From Alteromonas sp. KUL42 (GTDB lineage: Bacteria > Pseudomonadota > Gammaproteobacteria > Enterobacterales > Alteromonadaceae), in assembly GCF_006538325.1 (NCBI RefSeq), contig NZ_BJKK01000008.1:124001-188000 (forward strand): a stretch of 64,000 bases of DNA. The letters run 5' to 3'. The notes under the pieces were generated by a model, which was not told the origin of the DNA, searched no databases, and saw only the letters and a program-made list of their open reading frames with translations. Below are positions 15,817-24,731 of this stretch, piece after piece. A program made the position numbers and the translations under genes. Numbering within the stretch: position 1 is the stretch's first letter; the number at the start of each line of letters is the position of its first letter.

Positions 15817-18800
15817 TTACCGCGACTCCTTTGCAAAATCGGCAATGATATTACTAATAAACGCGATGCGCTCTTTAGCAGTTTCGGTTTTCTTCACCAA
15901 GCGCAGTTTCTGGCTTCCCTCGAATTTAAAGGTGGTTGGTTGTGTTTGCACCAACTGAATAATGAAGCCAGGGTCAACCTTGGTGGTTTCTTTAAATTCT
16001 ATGGTACCGCCTTGGGCCGACAAGTCTACTTTCAATATACCGATTTCTTGTGCTTTTATCTTAATTTCAGCCACTTCAATTAAGTTTTTCGCCGCTTCGG
16101 GCAATAAGCCAAAGCGGTCGATACACTCAACTTGGAATTCATCAATATCGTCTTGTGTTGCACAGCTGGCTAAACGCTTATACAACGACAAACGGGTATT
16201 AACGTCGGCAATATAGTCTTCTGGCAGTAAGGCTGGAATACGCAGCTCTACTTCAGTATGGCCTGCGGTTGCATCGTCAAGTGATGGCTCTCTGCCTTCT
16301 TTAAGCGCATTCACTGCACGGTCTAGCATATCCATGTACAAGCTAAAGCCAATGCTGGCAATTTGGCCTGACTGGTCGTCGCCTAACAGTTCACCTGCGC
16401 CACGAATTTCCAAGTCGTGGGTGGCTAAAGCGAAACCCGCGCCTAAGTCTTCAAGTTGGGAAATGGCGTCTAAGCGTTTCACCGCGTCTTTGGTCATGCG
16501 TTTTGGATGAGGGGTAAGTAAATACGCATACGCTTGGTGGTGCGAACGTCCCACACGGCCACGCAATTGGTGTAGCTGGGCTAAACCTAGGTGATCGGCT
16601 CGGTCCATAATGATGGTATTGGCACTTGGTACGTCAATACCAGTTTCAATAATGGTGGTACACACCAATACGTTGTAACGCTGGTGGTAAAAATCGCTCA
16701 TTACGCCTTCAAGCTCACGCTCGCGCATTTGTCCGTGCCCCACTGCAATACGCGCTTCGGGTACAATTTCGGCAATTTCTTCAGCGGTACGAGCAATGCT
16801 GTCTACTTCGTTATGTAGGAAATACACCTGACCACCACGCAATATTTCACGCATAATGGCTTCGCGAATAGTGGCGTTGTTGCGCTGCTGTACAAAGGTT
16901 TTAATTGACAGTCGGCGTGCTGGCGCGGTGGCAATAATCGACAAATCACGCATGCCCGACAGCGCCATATTTAGCGTACGAGGAATAGGGGTAGCCGTTA
17001 GGGTAAGAATATCTACATCGGCGCGAAGAGATTTTAGTTTCTCTTTTTGACGCACACCAAAACGGTGTTCTTCATCAATAATCACCAAACCCAAATCTTT
17101 GTATTTAATGTCGCTTGAAAGTAGTTTGTGTGTGCCCACTACAATATCTACTTTTCCTTCGCCAATGCGCTCTACCACCGATTTTTGCGCTTTACCACTT
17201 ACAAAACGGCTCATTACTTCAATTTCAAATGGCCACGCGGCAAAGCGGTCTTTAAAGTTTTCATAGTGTTGTTGAGCAAGTAGCGTGGTTGGCACCAAAA
17301 TAGCCACTTGCTTGCCCGCATTGGCGGCAAGAAACGCTGCGCGCATGGCTACTTCGGTTTTACCAAAACCTACGTCACCACACACCAGTCGGTCCATAGC
17401 CGACGGACTGCCCATATCGTGCATAACAGCGGCAATGGCTTGGGCTTGATCTGGGGTTTCTTCAAACGGAAAGCTGTCAGAAAACTTCTGGTAATCGTCC
17501 CAGTTAATCGGGTAGGCAAAACCGGGTTTTGCGGCACGGCGTGCGTATACATCAAGTAGCTCCGCTGCCACATCGCGTACTTTTTCTGCGGCTTTTTGTT
17601 TGGCTTTGCTCCACGCATCAGAACCCAATGCGTTAACCGGTGCGGTGTCTGCATCGCCACCAGTGTAGCGAGAAATTAAATGAAGTGAGGCAACTGGTAC
17701 ATATAGCTTCGATTGCTTGGCGTATTCAATACATAAGTATTCTGTTGTTACGCCACCGGCATCAAGGGTTTGCAGCCCTAAGTATCTGCCCACACCATGG
17801 TCTAAATGCACCACGGGTTGGCCGGTAGACAGTTCGGCCAAATTGCGAATAATTGCACTTTCATCTGTGGCATTGCGGTTATCGCGTAGGCGGCGCTGAC
17901 TAACTTTATGGCCTAACAGCTCGGTTTCTGTAATAAACAGCAGTTCGCCTTCCTGGGTTTTCCAGCGAAAGCTATGCTCAACCATACCCACTGTAATGCC
18001 CACTTTGTGGTGGCTGGCAATAAAATCTGAAAAATGGTCGATAAGCGTAGGTTTAATACCCGCTTTATTGAGCAAGGTAAGCAAGCCTTCACGGCGGCCT
18101 TGGGTTTCGGCGCAAAATAGCACTTTTGCCCCTTTGTTCGTTGCATCGTTAACCGTGTTAATGAGGCGTTCAGCGGGCACCTTTTTCTGCGAGTTAATGG
18201 CAATGTCGTCAAGCTTTTCGCATTGAAGGTTTACCGAGCCAGACTTTTCTTCAATAACCTTGCTGGTTAATGACGCTCTTGGCCATTGTTTAATAGCGCC
18301 GAACAATTCATTAATGGGCAAATACAAATCGCTAGGGGCCAGTAATGGGCGCGCTAAATTATAACGATATTGCTCGTAGCGTTCTTGCACGTCTGCCCAG
18401 AAAAATTCGCTGGCATCTTGAACATCACCGTGCAGCAATAACACACTCTTGGGGTGTAAATAGTCGAACAGGGTGGCGGTTTTTTCAAAGAAAAGGGGCA
18501 GGTAATATTCCACACCACTTGGCATGGTGCCTTTACTTACCTGAGAAAACACACTTTCAGAGGCGTTGTTAGCGTCAAACTTCTCTAGAAACTTCTGCCT
18601 GAACAAAGAAATGGCTTCTTTGTCAGTGGGGAATTCTCTTGCTGGCAATAAGCGAATTTCGTTTACTGCGTCGCCGGAGCGCTGTGTTTCAGTATCGAAA
18701 TGACGAATAGAGTCTATTTCGTCATCGAATAGGTCAATGCGAAATGGGTGGTCGCTACCCATTGGAAACAAGTCGATAATACTGCCGCGAACAGAAAACT

Positions 18801-19320
18801 CGCTGTGGCTCATAACTTGGCTCACGTGTAAATAGCCGGCCTGTTCTAAATTGCGCCTGAATTGGTCTCTGTCGAGGGTGTCACCCTTATTCAGCATTAA
18901 CAAATACTTAGCAAGGTAATCAGTAGGCGCTAAGCGTTGCATTAAGGTGTTAATGGGCACAATAAATATGCCGTCAACTTGCTGCGTAAAACGAAATAGG
19001 GTTTCTAAACGTTGTGAAACAATATCTTGATGAGGAGAAAATGCATCGTAAGGCAGCGTTTCCCAATCGGGAAACAACGTAATGGTTGGCGCGTTTTGTT
19101 GATCGTCACTTTTTAGAAAGAACGCGATTTCTTTTTCAAGCTTTAGCGCTGATGGCGTATCTGCCGTAATTAATACAATGGGACCTTTATACTGATTAAG
19201 CGCCTGGCTTATACATAGTGCAGCACTGCTGCCTTGTAGTTGCCCCCATTGCTTGTGATCTTGTACTGATGCGTCTTTCTTCTGCGCTGGCAGTGGCAGC
19301 GATAATAAAGTGGCTGTCAT
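15817..19320 (-). CDS. mfd: transcription-repair coupling factor Mfd
   Basis: 1167 residues, close to E. coli Mfd (1148). It removes RNA polymerase stalled at DNA lesions and recruits UvrA. The UvrB-like N-terminal part has TLFPDWETLPYDAFSPHQD; the RNA-polymerase-interacting region has HLDHGVGRYLGLQTLD and YLCIEYA; the RecG-like translocase has Walker A CGDVGFGKTEVAMRA, the DEEH box VIIDEEHRFGVRQKE, TLTATPIPRTL and GRVGRSHHQAYAYLL. The C-terminal D7 domain follows. csiV starts one base after its stop. The order mfd, PilZ gene, lolC matches Vibrio and Shewanella. Confidence 0.97.
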   Translation of the reverse strand: MTATLLSLPLPAQKKDASVQDHKQWGQLQGSSAALCISQALNQYKGPIVLITADTPSALKLEKEIAFFLKSDDQQNAPTITLFPDWETLPYDAFSPHQDIVSQRLETLFRFTQQVDGIFIVPINTLMQRLAPTDYLAKYLLMLNKGDTLDRDQFRRNLEQAGYLHVSQVMSHSEFSVRGSIIDLFPMGSDHPFRIDLFDDEIDSIRHFDTETQRSGDAVNEIRLLPAREFPTDKEAISLFRQKFLEKFDANNASESVFSQVSKGTMPSGVEYYLPLFFEKTATLFDYLHPKSVLLLHGDVQDASEFFWADVQERYEQYRYNLARPLLAPSDLYLPINELFGAIKQWPRASLTSKVIEEKSGSVNLQCEKLDDIAINSQKKVPAERLINTVNDATNKGAKVLFCAETQGRREGLLTLLNKAGIKPTLIDHFSDFIASHHKVGITVGMVEHSFRWKTQEGELLFITETELLGHKVSQRRLRDNRNATDESAIIRNLAELSTGQPVVHLDHGVGRYLGLQTLDAGGVTTEYLCIEYAKQSKLYVPVASLHLISRYTGGDADTAPVNALGSDAWSKAKQKAAEKVRDVAAELLDVYARRAAKPGFAYPINWDDYQKFSDSFPFEETPDQAQAIAAVMHDMGSPSAMDRLVCGDVGFGKTEVAMRAAFLAANAGKQVAILVPTTLLAQQHYENFKDRFAAWPFEIEVMSRFVSGKAQKSVVERIGEGKVDIVVGTHKLLSSDIKYKDLGLVIIDEEHRFGVRQKEKLKSLRADVDILTLTATPIPRTLNMALSGMRDLSIIATAPARRLSIKTFVQQRNNATIREAIMREILRGGQVYFLHNEVDSIARTAEEIAEIVPEARIAVGHGQMRERELEGVMSDFYHQRYNVLVCTTIIETGIDVPSANTIIMDRADHLGLAQLHQLRGRVGRSHHQAYAYLLTPHPKRMTKDAVKRLDAISQLEDLGAGFALATHDLEIRGAGELLGDDQSGQIASIGFSLYMDMLDRAVNALKEGREPSLDDATAGHTEVELRIPALLPEDYIADVNTRLSLYKRLASCATQDDIDEFQVECIDRFGLLPEAAKNLIEVAEIKIKAQEIGILKVDLSAQGGTIEFKETTKVDPGFIIQLVQTQPTTFKFEGSQKLRLVKKTETAKERIAFISNIIADFAKESR

Positions 19321-19389
19321 GACTTCCTAGTTTCGTTAATTACTTACAATACGCGTTTGAACGGCAATATATACTGGGTGAGCTACCCA

Positions 19390-19989
19390 TTAGGATCGAG
19401 TTCTTTTTTCTTTTGCCCGTTTTCGTAGTTGTTGCGTTTGAATATGTAAACTGGCGCGAACCAACAATTCCTGATCTTGCTCTCGAATGGTATTAAAAAT
19501 AAAGGCGATATGGTAACTATCTTCTGCTTGCTCGCAAGTAATAACTTCACCGAAGCAAAAAATCGCTGCGGCTTCTTCGTTTAAAAATAATTTAAGCTCA
19601 GCGTGAGAACCTACCTCTAGCGGGGTGTCTGATTCAATAACTACACCGCCGCCACCAAATTTAACCGTGTGAAAGCGATGTTTAGGCTCGTCTTGTTGAT
19701 GCAGTACAAACGACATCATCAAGTCTATTTTGCGCGCTTGATGGTTTAAGTAGTCGGCTAACGATTCGGCGTGGTCACTAAGGTTTCTAAGGGGGCGAAT
19801 GGCTTGTGCTTCTATACTCGCCATCTCGCTAGCTATGCGAAACGCATAGGGCATGCGTTCTTCAATTTCATCTTCATCGGGAATGTTTTCGTCGTCCTCA
19901 AGAGGGCGCACGTTCACATTCATGCGATAGGCAATTGAAAAATACTCATCGAATTGGGCTTTTTTTTGCTCTAGGCTTGGTTCGCTCAC
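19390..19989 (-). CDS. PilZ-like protein, PlzB type
   Basis: 199 residues. The position between mfd and lolC and the C-terminal sequence FIFNTIREQDQELLVRASLH match the Vibrio cholerae PlzB neighbourhood. The N-terminal half is helical (PYAFRIASEMASIEAQAIR, DYLNHQARKIDLMMSF), and the beta-barrel half has HTVKFGGGGVVIESDTPLE. The classical c-di-GMP motifs (RxxxR, then D/NxSxxG) are not both present: the second is replaced by KFGGGG. Direct c-di-GMP binding is therefore doubtful. Divergent from lolC. Confidence 0.75.
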   Translation of the reverse strand: MSEPSLEQKKAQFDEYFSIAYRMNVNVRPLEDDENIPDEDEIEERMPYAFRIASEMASIEAQAIRPLRNLSDHAESLADYLNHQARKIDLMMSFVLHQQDEPKHRFHTVKFGGGGVVIESDTPLEVGSHAELKLFLNEEAAAIFCFGEVITCEQAEDSYHIAFIFNTIREQDQELLVRASLHIQTQQLRKRAKEKRTRS

Positions 19990-20195
19990 TTCATTCCTCT
20001 GCCACTAATTCTTGTACAGCCAGTAGCTTACACGTAGTATAGCCACTTTACTATTTTGGGTTAACGCCCAGTTCTCACTTTAGTGATCTTGCTTGTTACT
20101 CGTTGATGAACGCCTGTGCACGCCAAAGAGCAACCAGTCTTGTTATCATAGTTAATTGTGAGACAGATTACCGCATTTAAGTAAAACAAGGGCTT

Positions 20196-21446
20196 ATGTT
20201 TTCTTCATTTTCGCTTCCAGCCTTTATTGCGTTTCGTTATGCCAAGTCGGGTAGCGTAAAGCAAACCAGTTTTGTGTCGTTCATCAACCGCTTTTCAGTG
20301 GCTGGTATTGCATTGGGTTTAATGGCCTTAATTATTGTGGTGTCGGTAATGAATGGGCTAGAAGGGCAGCTTAAACAGCGTATATTGGGTATTGTTCCGC
20401 ATATTGAGCTAGCCCCGCAGGGAACAACAGCCCTGAAGGATGAAGCAGCCCAAAAAGCACCGATTTCGTCTATTCCCGGCGTTATTGCCGTAATGCCATT
20501 TCGTCAAACCGAAACAGTGGTACAAAGTCGCTCTGACTTGCGCGGCGTGCAATTGCACGGGGTTGACCCATCCGTAATGCAAGCTCATACCTTGGTGGCG
20601 CAAAATATGGAGCAGGGCGGTTTTAACTACCTTAGTGAAGGTCAGTTCAACGTAATAATAGGTCGTGCTCTTGCGACTAAGTTGAATACCCGAGTAGGCG
20701 ATAGATTGCGTGTAATGGTGGCGGGAGCCAGTGTTTACACGCCTTTTGGGCGTATGCCTTCGCAACGGCTAGTAACCGTTGCAGGTGTGTTCGATTTAGG
20801 CTCGCAAATGGACGATAAGGTCATGTACATGCACCTTGCCGATGTAAACCGCTTATTGCGCGACCCCAAAGGTAGCGGGCAAGCACAGCGCTTATTTTTA
20901 GACGATGCGTTCAACTATTTGGCTGTGGTGCAACAGCTCACTTCACAATTCTCTATTCCCGCAGAGCAAATAAAAACATGGCGCGAGCGTCAAGGGCCGT
21001 TGTTCGATGCGGTTAAAATGGAAAAGAACATGATGATGTTGATGTTGCTGCTTATTATTGCCGTAGCAGCATTTAATATTGTATCTGCCTTGGTGATGGT
21101 GGTAACTGAAAAGCAAGGTGACATTGCCGTATTGCTAACCCAAGGTATGCGACCCAATGCTGTAATGTGGATTTTTGTGTTAAATGGCCTTTTTAATGGC
21201 ATTAAAGGGTGTGGTATAGGGTTAGTGCTAGGCGTAATTATTACGTTGCAATTGAACAATATTTTGGCGTTGATGGGCTCTCCGCTGTCGTTAGCGGCAG
21301 ATGGAAGTGGCCTGCCAATTGAGATGGATCCTGTCCAAATAGTCAGTATCACTTTGGGTTCATTGCTGTTATGTGTGCTCGCAAGCCTATATCCTGCGCG
21401 TAAGGCAATGAAAATACAGCCATCTCAGGCCCTGCAAAATGAATAA
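20196..21446 (+). CDS. lolC: LolC/LolE-family lipoprotein-releasing permease
   Basis: 416 residues, the family length. LolCDE extracts outer-membrane lipoproteins from the inner membrane. The N-terminal segment (FSVAGIALGLMALIIVVSVM followed by NGLEGQLKQRILG) is the LolC/E signature. A large periplasmic domain follows, then three C-terminal membrane segments (MLMLLLIIAVAAFNIVSALV onward) ending YPARKAMKIQPSQAL. The ATPase LolD and a second permease, normally next to it, are absent: the next gene is a phosphoribosyltransferase after 77 bases. It may work as a homodimer, or its partners are elsewhere. Confidence 0.88.
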   Translation: MFSSFSLPAFIAFRYAKSGSVKQTSFVSFINRFSVAGIALGLMALIIVVSVMNGLEGQLKQRILGIVPHIELAPQGTTALKDEAAQKAPISSIPGVIAVMPFRQTETVVQSRSDLRGVQLHGVDPSVMQAHTLVAQNMEQGGFNYLSEGQFNVIIGRALATKLNTRVGDRLRVMVAGASVYTPFGRMPSQRLVTVAGVFDLGSQMDDKVMYMHLADVNRLLRDPKGSGQAQRLFLDDAFNYLAVVQQLTSQFSIPAEQIKTWRERQGPLFDAVKMEKNMMMLMLLLIIAVAAFNIVSALVMVVTEKQGDIAVLLTQGMRPNAVMWIFVLNGLFNGIKGCGIGLVLGVIITLQLNNILALMGSPLSLAADGSGLPIEMDPVQIVSITLGSLLLCVLASLYPARKAMKIQPSQALQNE

Positions 21447-21523
21447 TTCACCGAATTAGCCGTGCAAATTTGTGTAAAATTCACTATACTCGCGGTCTTT
21501 TAAAATATGCCCAGTGAGACGTC

Positions 21524-22087
21524 ATGAACAAGAATTTTATCACTTCGCAATCGCTTTTACAGGATTCCTTTCGCTTAGCGTCAAAGGTATATGAAGACGG
21601 TTTCCGCCCAGACTTTATTATTGGTATTTGGCGTGGTGGTGCACCTATCGGTATTGCGGTTCAAGAATATTTTGAGTTCAAGAACACGTCTACAGATCAT
21701 ATTGCTGTGCGCACGTCCTCTTACTACGGTATCAATAAACAGTCTAAAGAAATTCGCGTACACGGTTTACATTACCTTGTAGAAAACGCTAATGCTGACG
21801 ACAAACTTCTGATTGTTGATGATGTTTTCGATTCAGGTCGCAGTGTTGATGCGCTAATCAAGCAAATTAACAAGCTTATGCGTTTGAATATGCCAAAAGA
21901 CATTCGCATTGCATGCCCGTGGTACAAGCCGCAAAACAACACAACAGACATCGTGCCTGATTACTACGTAAACGAAAGTGATGAGTGGTTAGTGTTCCCT
22001 CATGAAATTGCTGGTTTATCGGAAGAAGAAATTCGCGAGGGCAAAAGCGAATTAGCTGACGTTATGGATATTTTATTCCAGAAATAA
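21524..22087 (+). CDS. purine-type phosphoribosyltransferase
   Basis: 187 residues with a type I phosphoribosyltransferase fold. The PRPP-binding motif is LLIVDDVFDSGRSVDAL (about residues 92-108), and the N-terminal FIIGIWRGGAPIGIAV loop contacts pyrophosphate. Such proteins are usually named hypoxanthine or xanthine-type phosphoribosyltransferases and salvage purine bases to nucleotides in the cytoplasm; the exact base is not certain. The gene has its own upstream -10-like TATACT and a strong terminator after it, so it is probably a single unit. Confidence 0.82.
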   Translation: MNKNFITSQSLLQDSFRLASKVYEDGFRPDFIIGIWRGGAPIGIAVQEYFEFKNTSTDHIAVRTSSYYGINKQSKEIRVHGLHYLVENANADDKLLIVDDVFDSGRSVDALIKQINKLMRLNMPKDIRIACPWYKPQNNTTDIVPDYYVNESDEWLVFPHEIAGLSEEEIREGKSELADVMDILFQK

Positions 22088-22119
22088 TCGCCAGCGCGCT
22101 ACACCTAGTTAGCAAGCAC

Positions 22120-22148
22120 AAAAAACCGCATTTTTAATGCGGTTTTTT
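22120..22148. terminator. bidirectional intrinsic terminator
   Basis: AAAAAACCGCATT pairs with AATGCGGTTTTTT around a 3-base loop, giving T runs on both strands between converging genes. Confidence 0.9.
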
Positions 22149-22170
22149 TATGTCGCTATGTTTTACATTG

Positions 22171-22821
22171 CTATTTGTCATCTTTTTCCAAATAGAACTT
22201 ATCGTGAAATGTGTAAACCCAACTGGGTTGGTATATCACTAACAAAGTGATAGCCATGCCGTTTAATAAGGCTTCTGGAAAGACAAGCAGCGGAATAAGC
22301 AAAATATAGTTGTCAAAAATAACATCCCAGGTGTACATGTCTTGTGTGTAATAAAACATGCCCATGGCGACGGTTTTCAGCGCAATAGACAGCGCTGCCG
22401 GAAAGAACGCACACACGAAAATGTACACAAATAGCTGCCTTGGAATACGATGAAACGATAAGGTGTAAAACAGGTATGTCACCCCAATGGGTAGTATGTT
22501 ACCCAGTAGGCCGTTAACCCCAACGCTTTCCCACGCATTAAACCCCACCACCGTTGTGCCTAATAAGGCGAGGGTGGAAGCTAATACCGCGTAGCGAAAG
22601 CCAAGTAGCAGTGTAAGAACAGAAAGGCCCAGAAAGTGAACATCTAAGCCTTCGAAAATACCAGCGCGAAACAGCCACAACACAAACAGCGACGCAGCGC
22701 TGCCAAATACCAAGTGTTGTCGATGCTTATTGTGAATAAACTGAGCGAGGTCGGCCTGTTTCAGTGAAATGAAAACAATAATGCCATACAGTGCCATGGC
22801 GCCGATGTGTAACTCGCTCAC
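22171..22821 (-). CDS. CbiM-like energy-coupling factor permease
   Basis: 216 residues with about six membrane segments. GIFEGLDVHFLGLSVLTLLL resembles the CbiM/NikM substrate-binding subunits, which carry cobalt or nickel, with FRYAVLASTLALLGTTVVG and NGLLGNILPIGVTYLFYTL following. The GTG start has GGAG upstream. No ATPase (CbiO) or CbiQ gene is adjacent; the lone subunit either borrows a shared energising module or works alone. Substrate unknown; cobalt would fit with the cobalamin adenosyltransferase but they are 9 kb apart. The N-terminal metal-binding Met-His start of classical CbiM is not obvious. Confidence 0.65.
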   Translation of the reverse strand: MSELHIGAMALYGIIVFISLKQADLAQFIHNKHRQHLVFGSAASLFVLWLFRAGIFEGLDVHFLGLSVLTLLLGFRYAVLASTLALLGTTVVGFNAWESVGVNGLLGNILPIGVTYLFYTLSFHRIPRQLFVYIFVCAFFPAALSIALKTVAMGMFYYTQDMYTWDVIFDNYILLIPLLVFPEALLNGMAITLLVIYQPSWVYTFHDKFYLEKDDK

Positions 22822-22845
22822 GATAACTCCTCACATGTTTAAATG

Positions 22846-23655
22846 TTACGCTTTGTATTCAGCCCAAATAGGGGCATGATCAGACGGCTTCTCAATACCA
22901 CGTAATACGTAATCAATTCCGGCATCGGTCAATTTTTTATGCAAAGTTTTGGTGGCCAGTATCAAGTCGATACGCAGCCCACGGTTGTCATCAAAGCCTT
23001 TCGAGCGATAGTCGAACCACGAAAATTTGTCGTCTGCTGTTGGATTTAACGTACGGAAACTGTCTTCAAAACCCCAATCAATTAATGCATTTAGCCATTC
23101 TCTTTCTTCTGGTAAGAAGCTACATTTTCCTGTTCTTAACCAGCGTTTGCGGTTGTCTTCACCAATGCCAATATCTAAGTCGGTATGCGAGATATTCACG
23201 TCGCCCATTACAATAACTTGCTCGTCAGGCGACAGGTTGTCGTTAAGGTAATACATTAAATCTTGATAGAACTTACGCTTTGCTGGGTATTTGGTTTCGT
23301 GTTTTTCGTTTTCACCTTGTGGAAAGTACCCGTTGAGTATGGTGACTGCCTTTCCACTGTCATCAGTGGTTCTCAGGATGATCATACGTCGTTGCGCATC
23401 TTCTTCGTCGGTCGGGAATCCCATTGACACCCACTCAGGCTCTTTTTTCGCTAAAAAGGCCACACCATAATGGCTCTTTTGGCCATGAAAATAAACGTGG
23501 TAACCCATGGCTTCTACTGCTTCAACGGGAAACTGTTCGTTGTGAACTTTAATTTCTTGAAGGCCGATGATGTCTGGCTGGTGAGCGTCAATAAGCGCTT
23601 GTAGTTGGTGAAGGCGCGCGCGAATACCATTGATATTAAATGAGATTACTTTCAT
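22846..23655 (-). CDS. xthA: exodeoxyribonuclease III
   Basis: 269 residues, family length 268. It nicks DNA at abasic sites and degrades one strand from 3' ends in base-excision repair. Catalytic motifs are in place: [28 protein letters not shown] with the metal-binding Glu, [31 protein letters not shown] with Asp/Asn, and the final [10 protein letters not shown] with the Asp-His pair. It lies 24 bases upstream of the CbiM-like gene on the same strand and could be cotranscribed with it. Confidence 0.96.
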   Translation of the reverse strand: MKVISFNINGIRARLHQLQALIDAHQPDIIGLQEIKVHNEQFPVEAVEAMGYHVYFHGQKSHYGVAFLAKKEPEWVSMGFPTDEEDAQRRMIILRTTDDSGKAVTILNGYFPQGENEKHETKYPAKRKFYQDLMYYLNDNLSPDEQVIVMGDVNISHTDLDIGIGEDNRKRWLRTGKCSFLPEEREWLNALIDWGFEDSFRTLNPTADDKFSWFDYRSKGFDDNRGLRIDLILATKTLHKKLTDAGIDYVLRGIEKPSDHAPIWAEYKA

Positions 23656-23829
23656 GTCGGTTATTTATCAGTACTAATTTGCGCGTAAGTCTACCAGATT
23701 GTGGAATAACTGTTTACCACCTTAATGCGTGTTCTTTTACTAGAGCCTGTTGAATATGGATGGCGAACCATCAAGGTTACACTGCAAAGCGTGATACACA
23801 TTGGAAGGGGATATTTTTGTTTATCTGGA

Positions 23830-23857
23830 TTGCACCTGTGATTGGGGCGAGTATACT
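23830..23857 (+). promoter_or_regulatory. promoter of the DUF2750 gene
   Basis: TTGCAC (23830-23835), a 16-base spacer and TATACT (23852-23857) form a good sigma-70 promoter 29 bases before GTG 23887. It rules out the TTG at 23842 as start because that codon lies inside the promoter. Confidence 0.6.
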
Positions 23858-23886
23858 TGCCGCAAATTGATTTAAGAGAAATTCCT

Positions 23887-24279
23887 GTGTTTCCAGAAAC
23901 AGTGTCTGAAAAATTAAATGACGTGGTTATTGACCAAGCCATGAAGCTATCAGCTGAAGAGCGTCAAGAGTTAGTGGTAAGCTACGTGAGCAAAGCCAAA
24001 GCCATTTGGTTAGTACAAGGCAGCGAAGGTTTCGTCATGTTTGAAGATGGCGACAACGTGCAGTTACCGGTATTTCCACACCGTGATTTAGCAAACCGCT
24101 TTATTGAAATTAATGGTGTTGAAGGACAGAGTGTTAGCATTAGCCTTGACGAGCTCACGCAAACTTGGTTGCCAGGTCTACAGAAAAACGGCGTAGAGTT
24201 GGTGATGTTTCCAACCCAAAGTGATGTTGAAAATCTGGTTATGACAGCTGAAGACCTAGCTGCAGAACTTGCGCAGTAA
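23887..24279 (+). CDS. DUF2750-family protein
   Basis: About 130 residues, cytoplasmic. The DUF2750 pattern is visible: LSAEERQELVVSYVSKAKAI, IWLVQGSEGFVMFEDGDN, LPVFPHRDLANRFI, SLDELTQTWLPGLQKNGVEL and VMFPTQSD. The family function is unknown. The start is set at GTG 23887, after the promoter. It lies 57 bases before the sufE-like gene on the same strand, a spacing that permits cotranscription, though a TATAAT-like element is present between them. Confidence 0.75.
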   Translation: MFPETVSEKLNDVVIDQAMKLSAEERQELVVSYVSKAKAIWLVQGSEGFVMFEDGDNVQLPVFPHRDLANRFIEINGVEGQSVSISLDELTQTWLPGLQKNGVELVMFPTQSDVENLVMTAEDLAAELAQ

Positions 24280-24336
24280 CGTTAGCTTAAATTTAGTAGC
24301 CTTTTTTTAGCCACAGCCTAAAGCGTTATAATTGCA

Positions 24337-24729
24337 ATGACAAAAGAAATCACACTTCTACCATTGGCCCAATCACTTGCTAATTCAGCGGGTTGGGACG
24401 GGTTCACCCGCACGCTAATGCTGGCAGGTAAGGGGCTAGACGGCCTACCTGAAGCTGCCCGTACACAAGATGCCGCAGTGGAAGGATGTGAGAGCCCTGT
24501 GTGGGTGGCCTATAGCGAAGAAAGCCATTGCATAAAAGCGTATTCGCCAAGTAAAGTTATTCGCGGTGTATTGGCGGTGTTATTGGAAAAAGCCAATAGT
24601 TTACCGCCACTTGCTCGTACAACGTTCGATTTTGAAGAATATCTACAGCAATGCCAGTTAGAGCGCTATTTAAGCCAATCGCGCGGTAACGGCATCCGCT
24701 TCGTCATTCAAAAGCTTAAAGCAATATAA
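24337..24729 (+). CDS. csdE: SufE/CsdE-family sulfur acceptor
   Basis: 130 residues. SufE and CsdE take persulfide sulfur from a cysteine desulfurase onto a conserved cysteine; here it is Cys51 in AAVEGCESPVWV. Other family blocks are KAYSPSKVIRGVLAVLLEKA and a C-terminal SRGNGIRFVIQKLK. No desulfurase (csdA/sufS) gene is adjacent, so CsdE versus SufE is uncertain. The ribosome site is weak. It converges on the glycosyltransferase gene with only 2 bases between stops. Confidence 0.85.
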   Translation: MTKEITLLPLAQSLANSAGWDGFTRTLMLAGKGLDGLPEAARTQDAAVEGCESPVWVAYSEESHCIKAYSPSKVIRGVLAVLLEKANSLPPLARTTFDFEEYLQQCQLERYLSQSRGNGIRFVIQKLKAI

Positions 24730-24731
24730 GC

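Noticed and set aside
15610..16083. Plus-strand open frame of 157 codons
   Set aside because: It spans the mfd/csiV junction on the opposite strand and both minus-strand genes are well supported, so it is a shadow.
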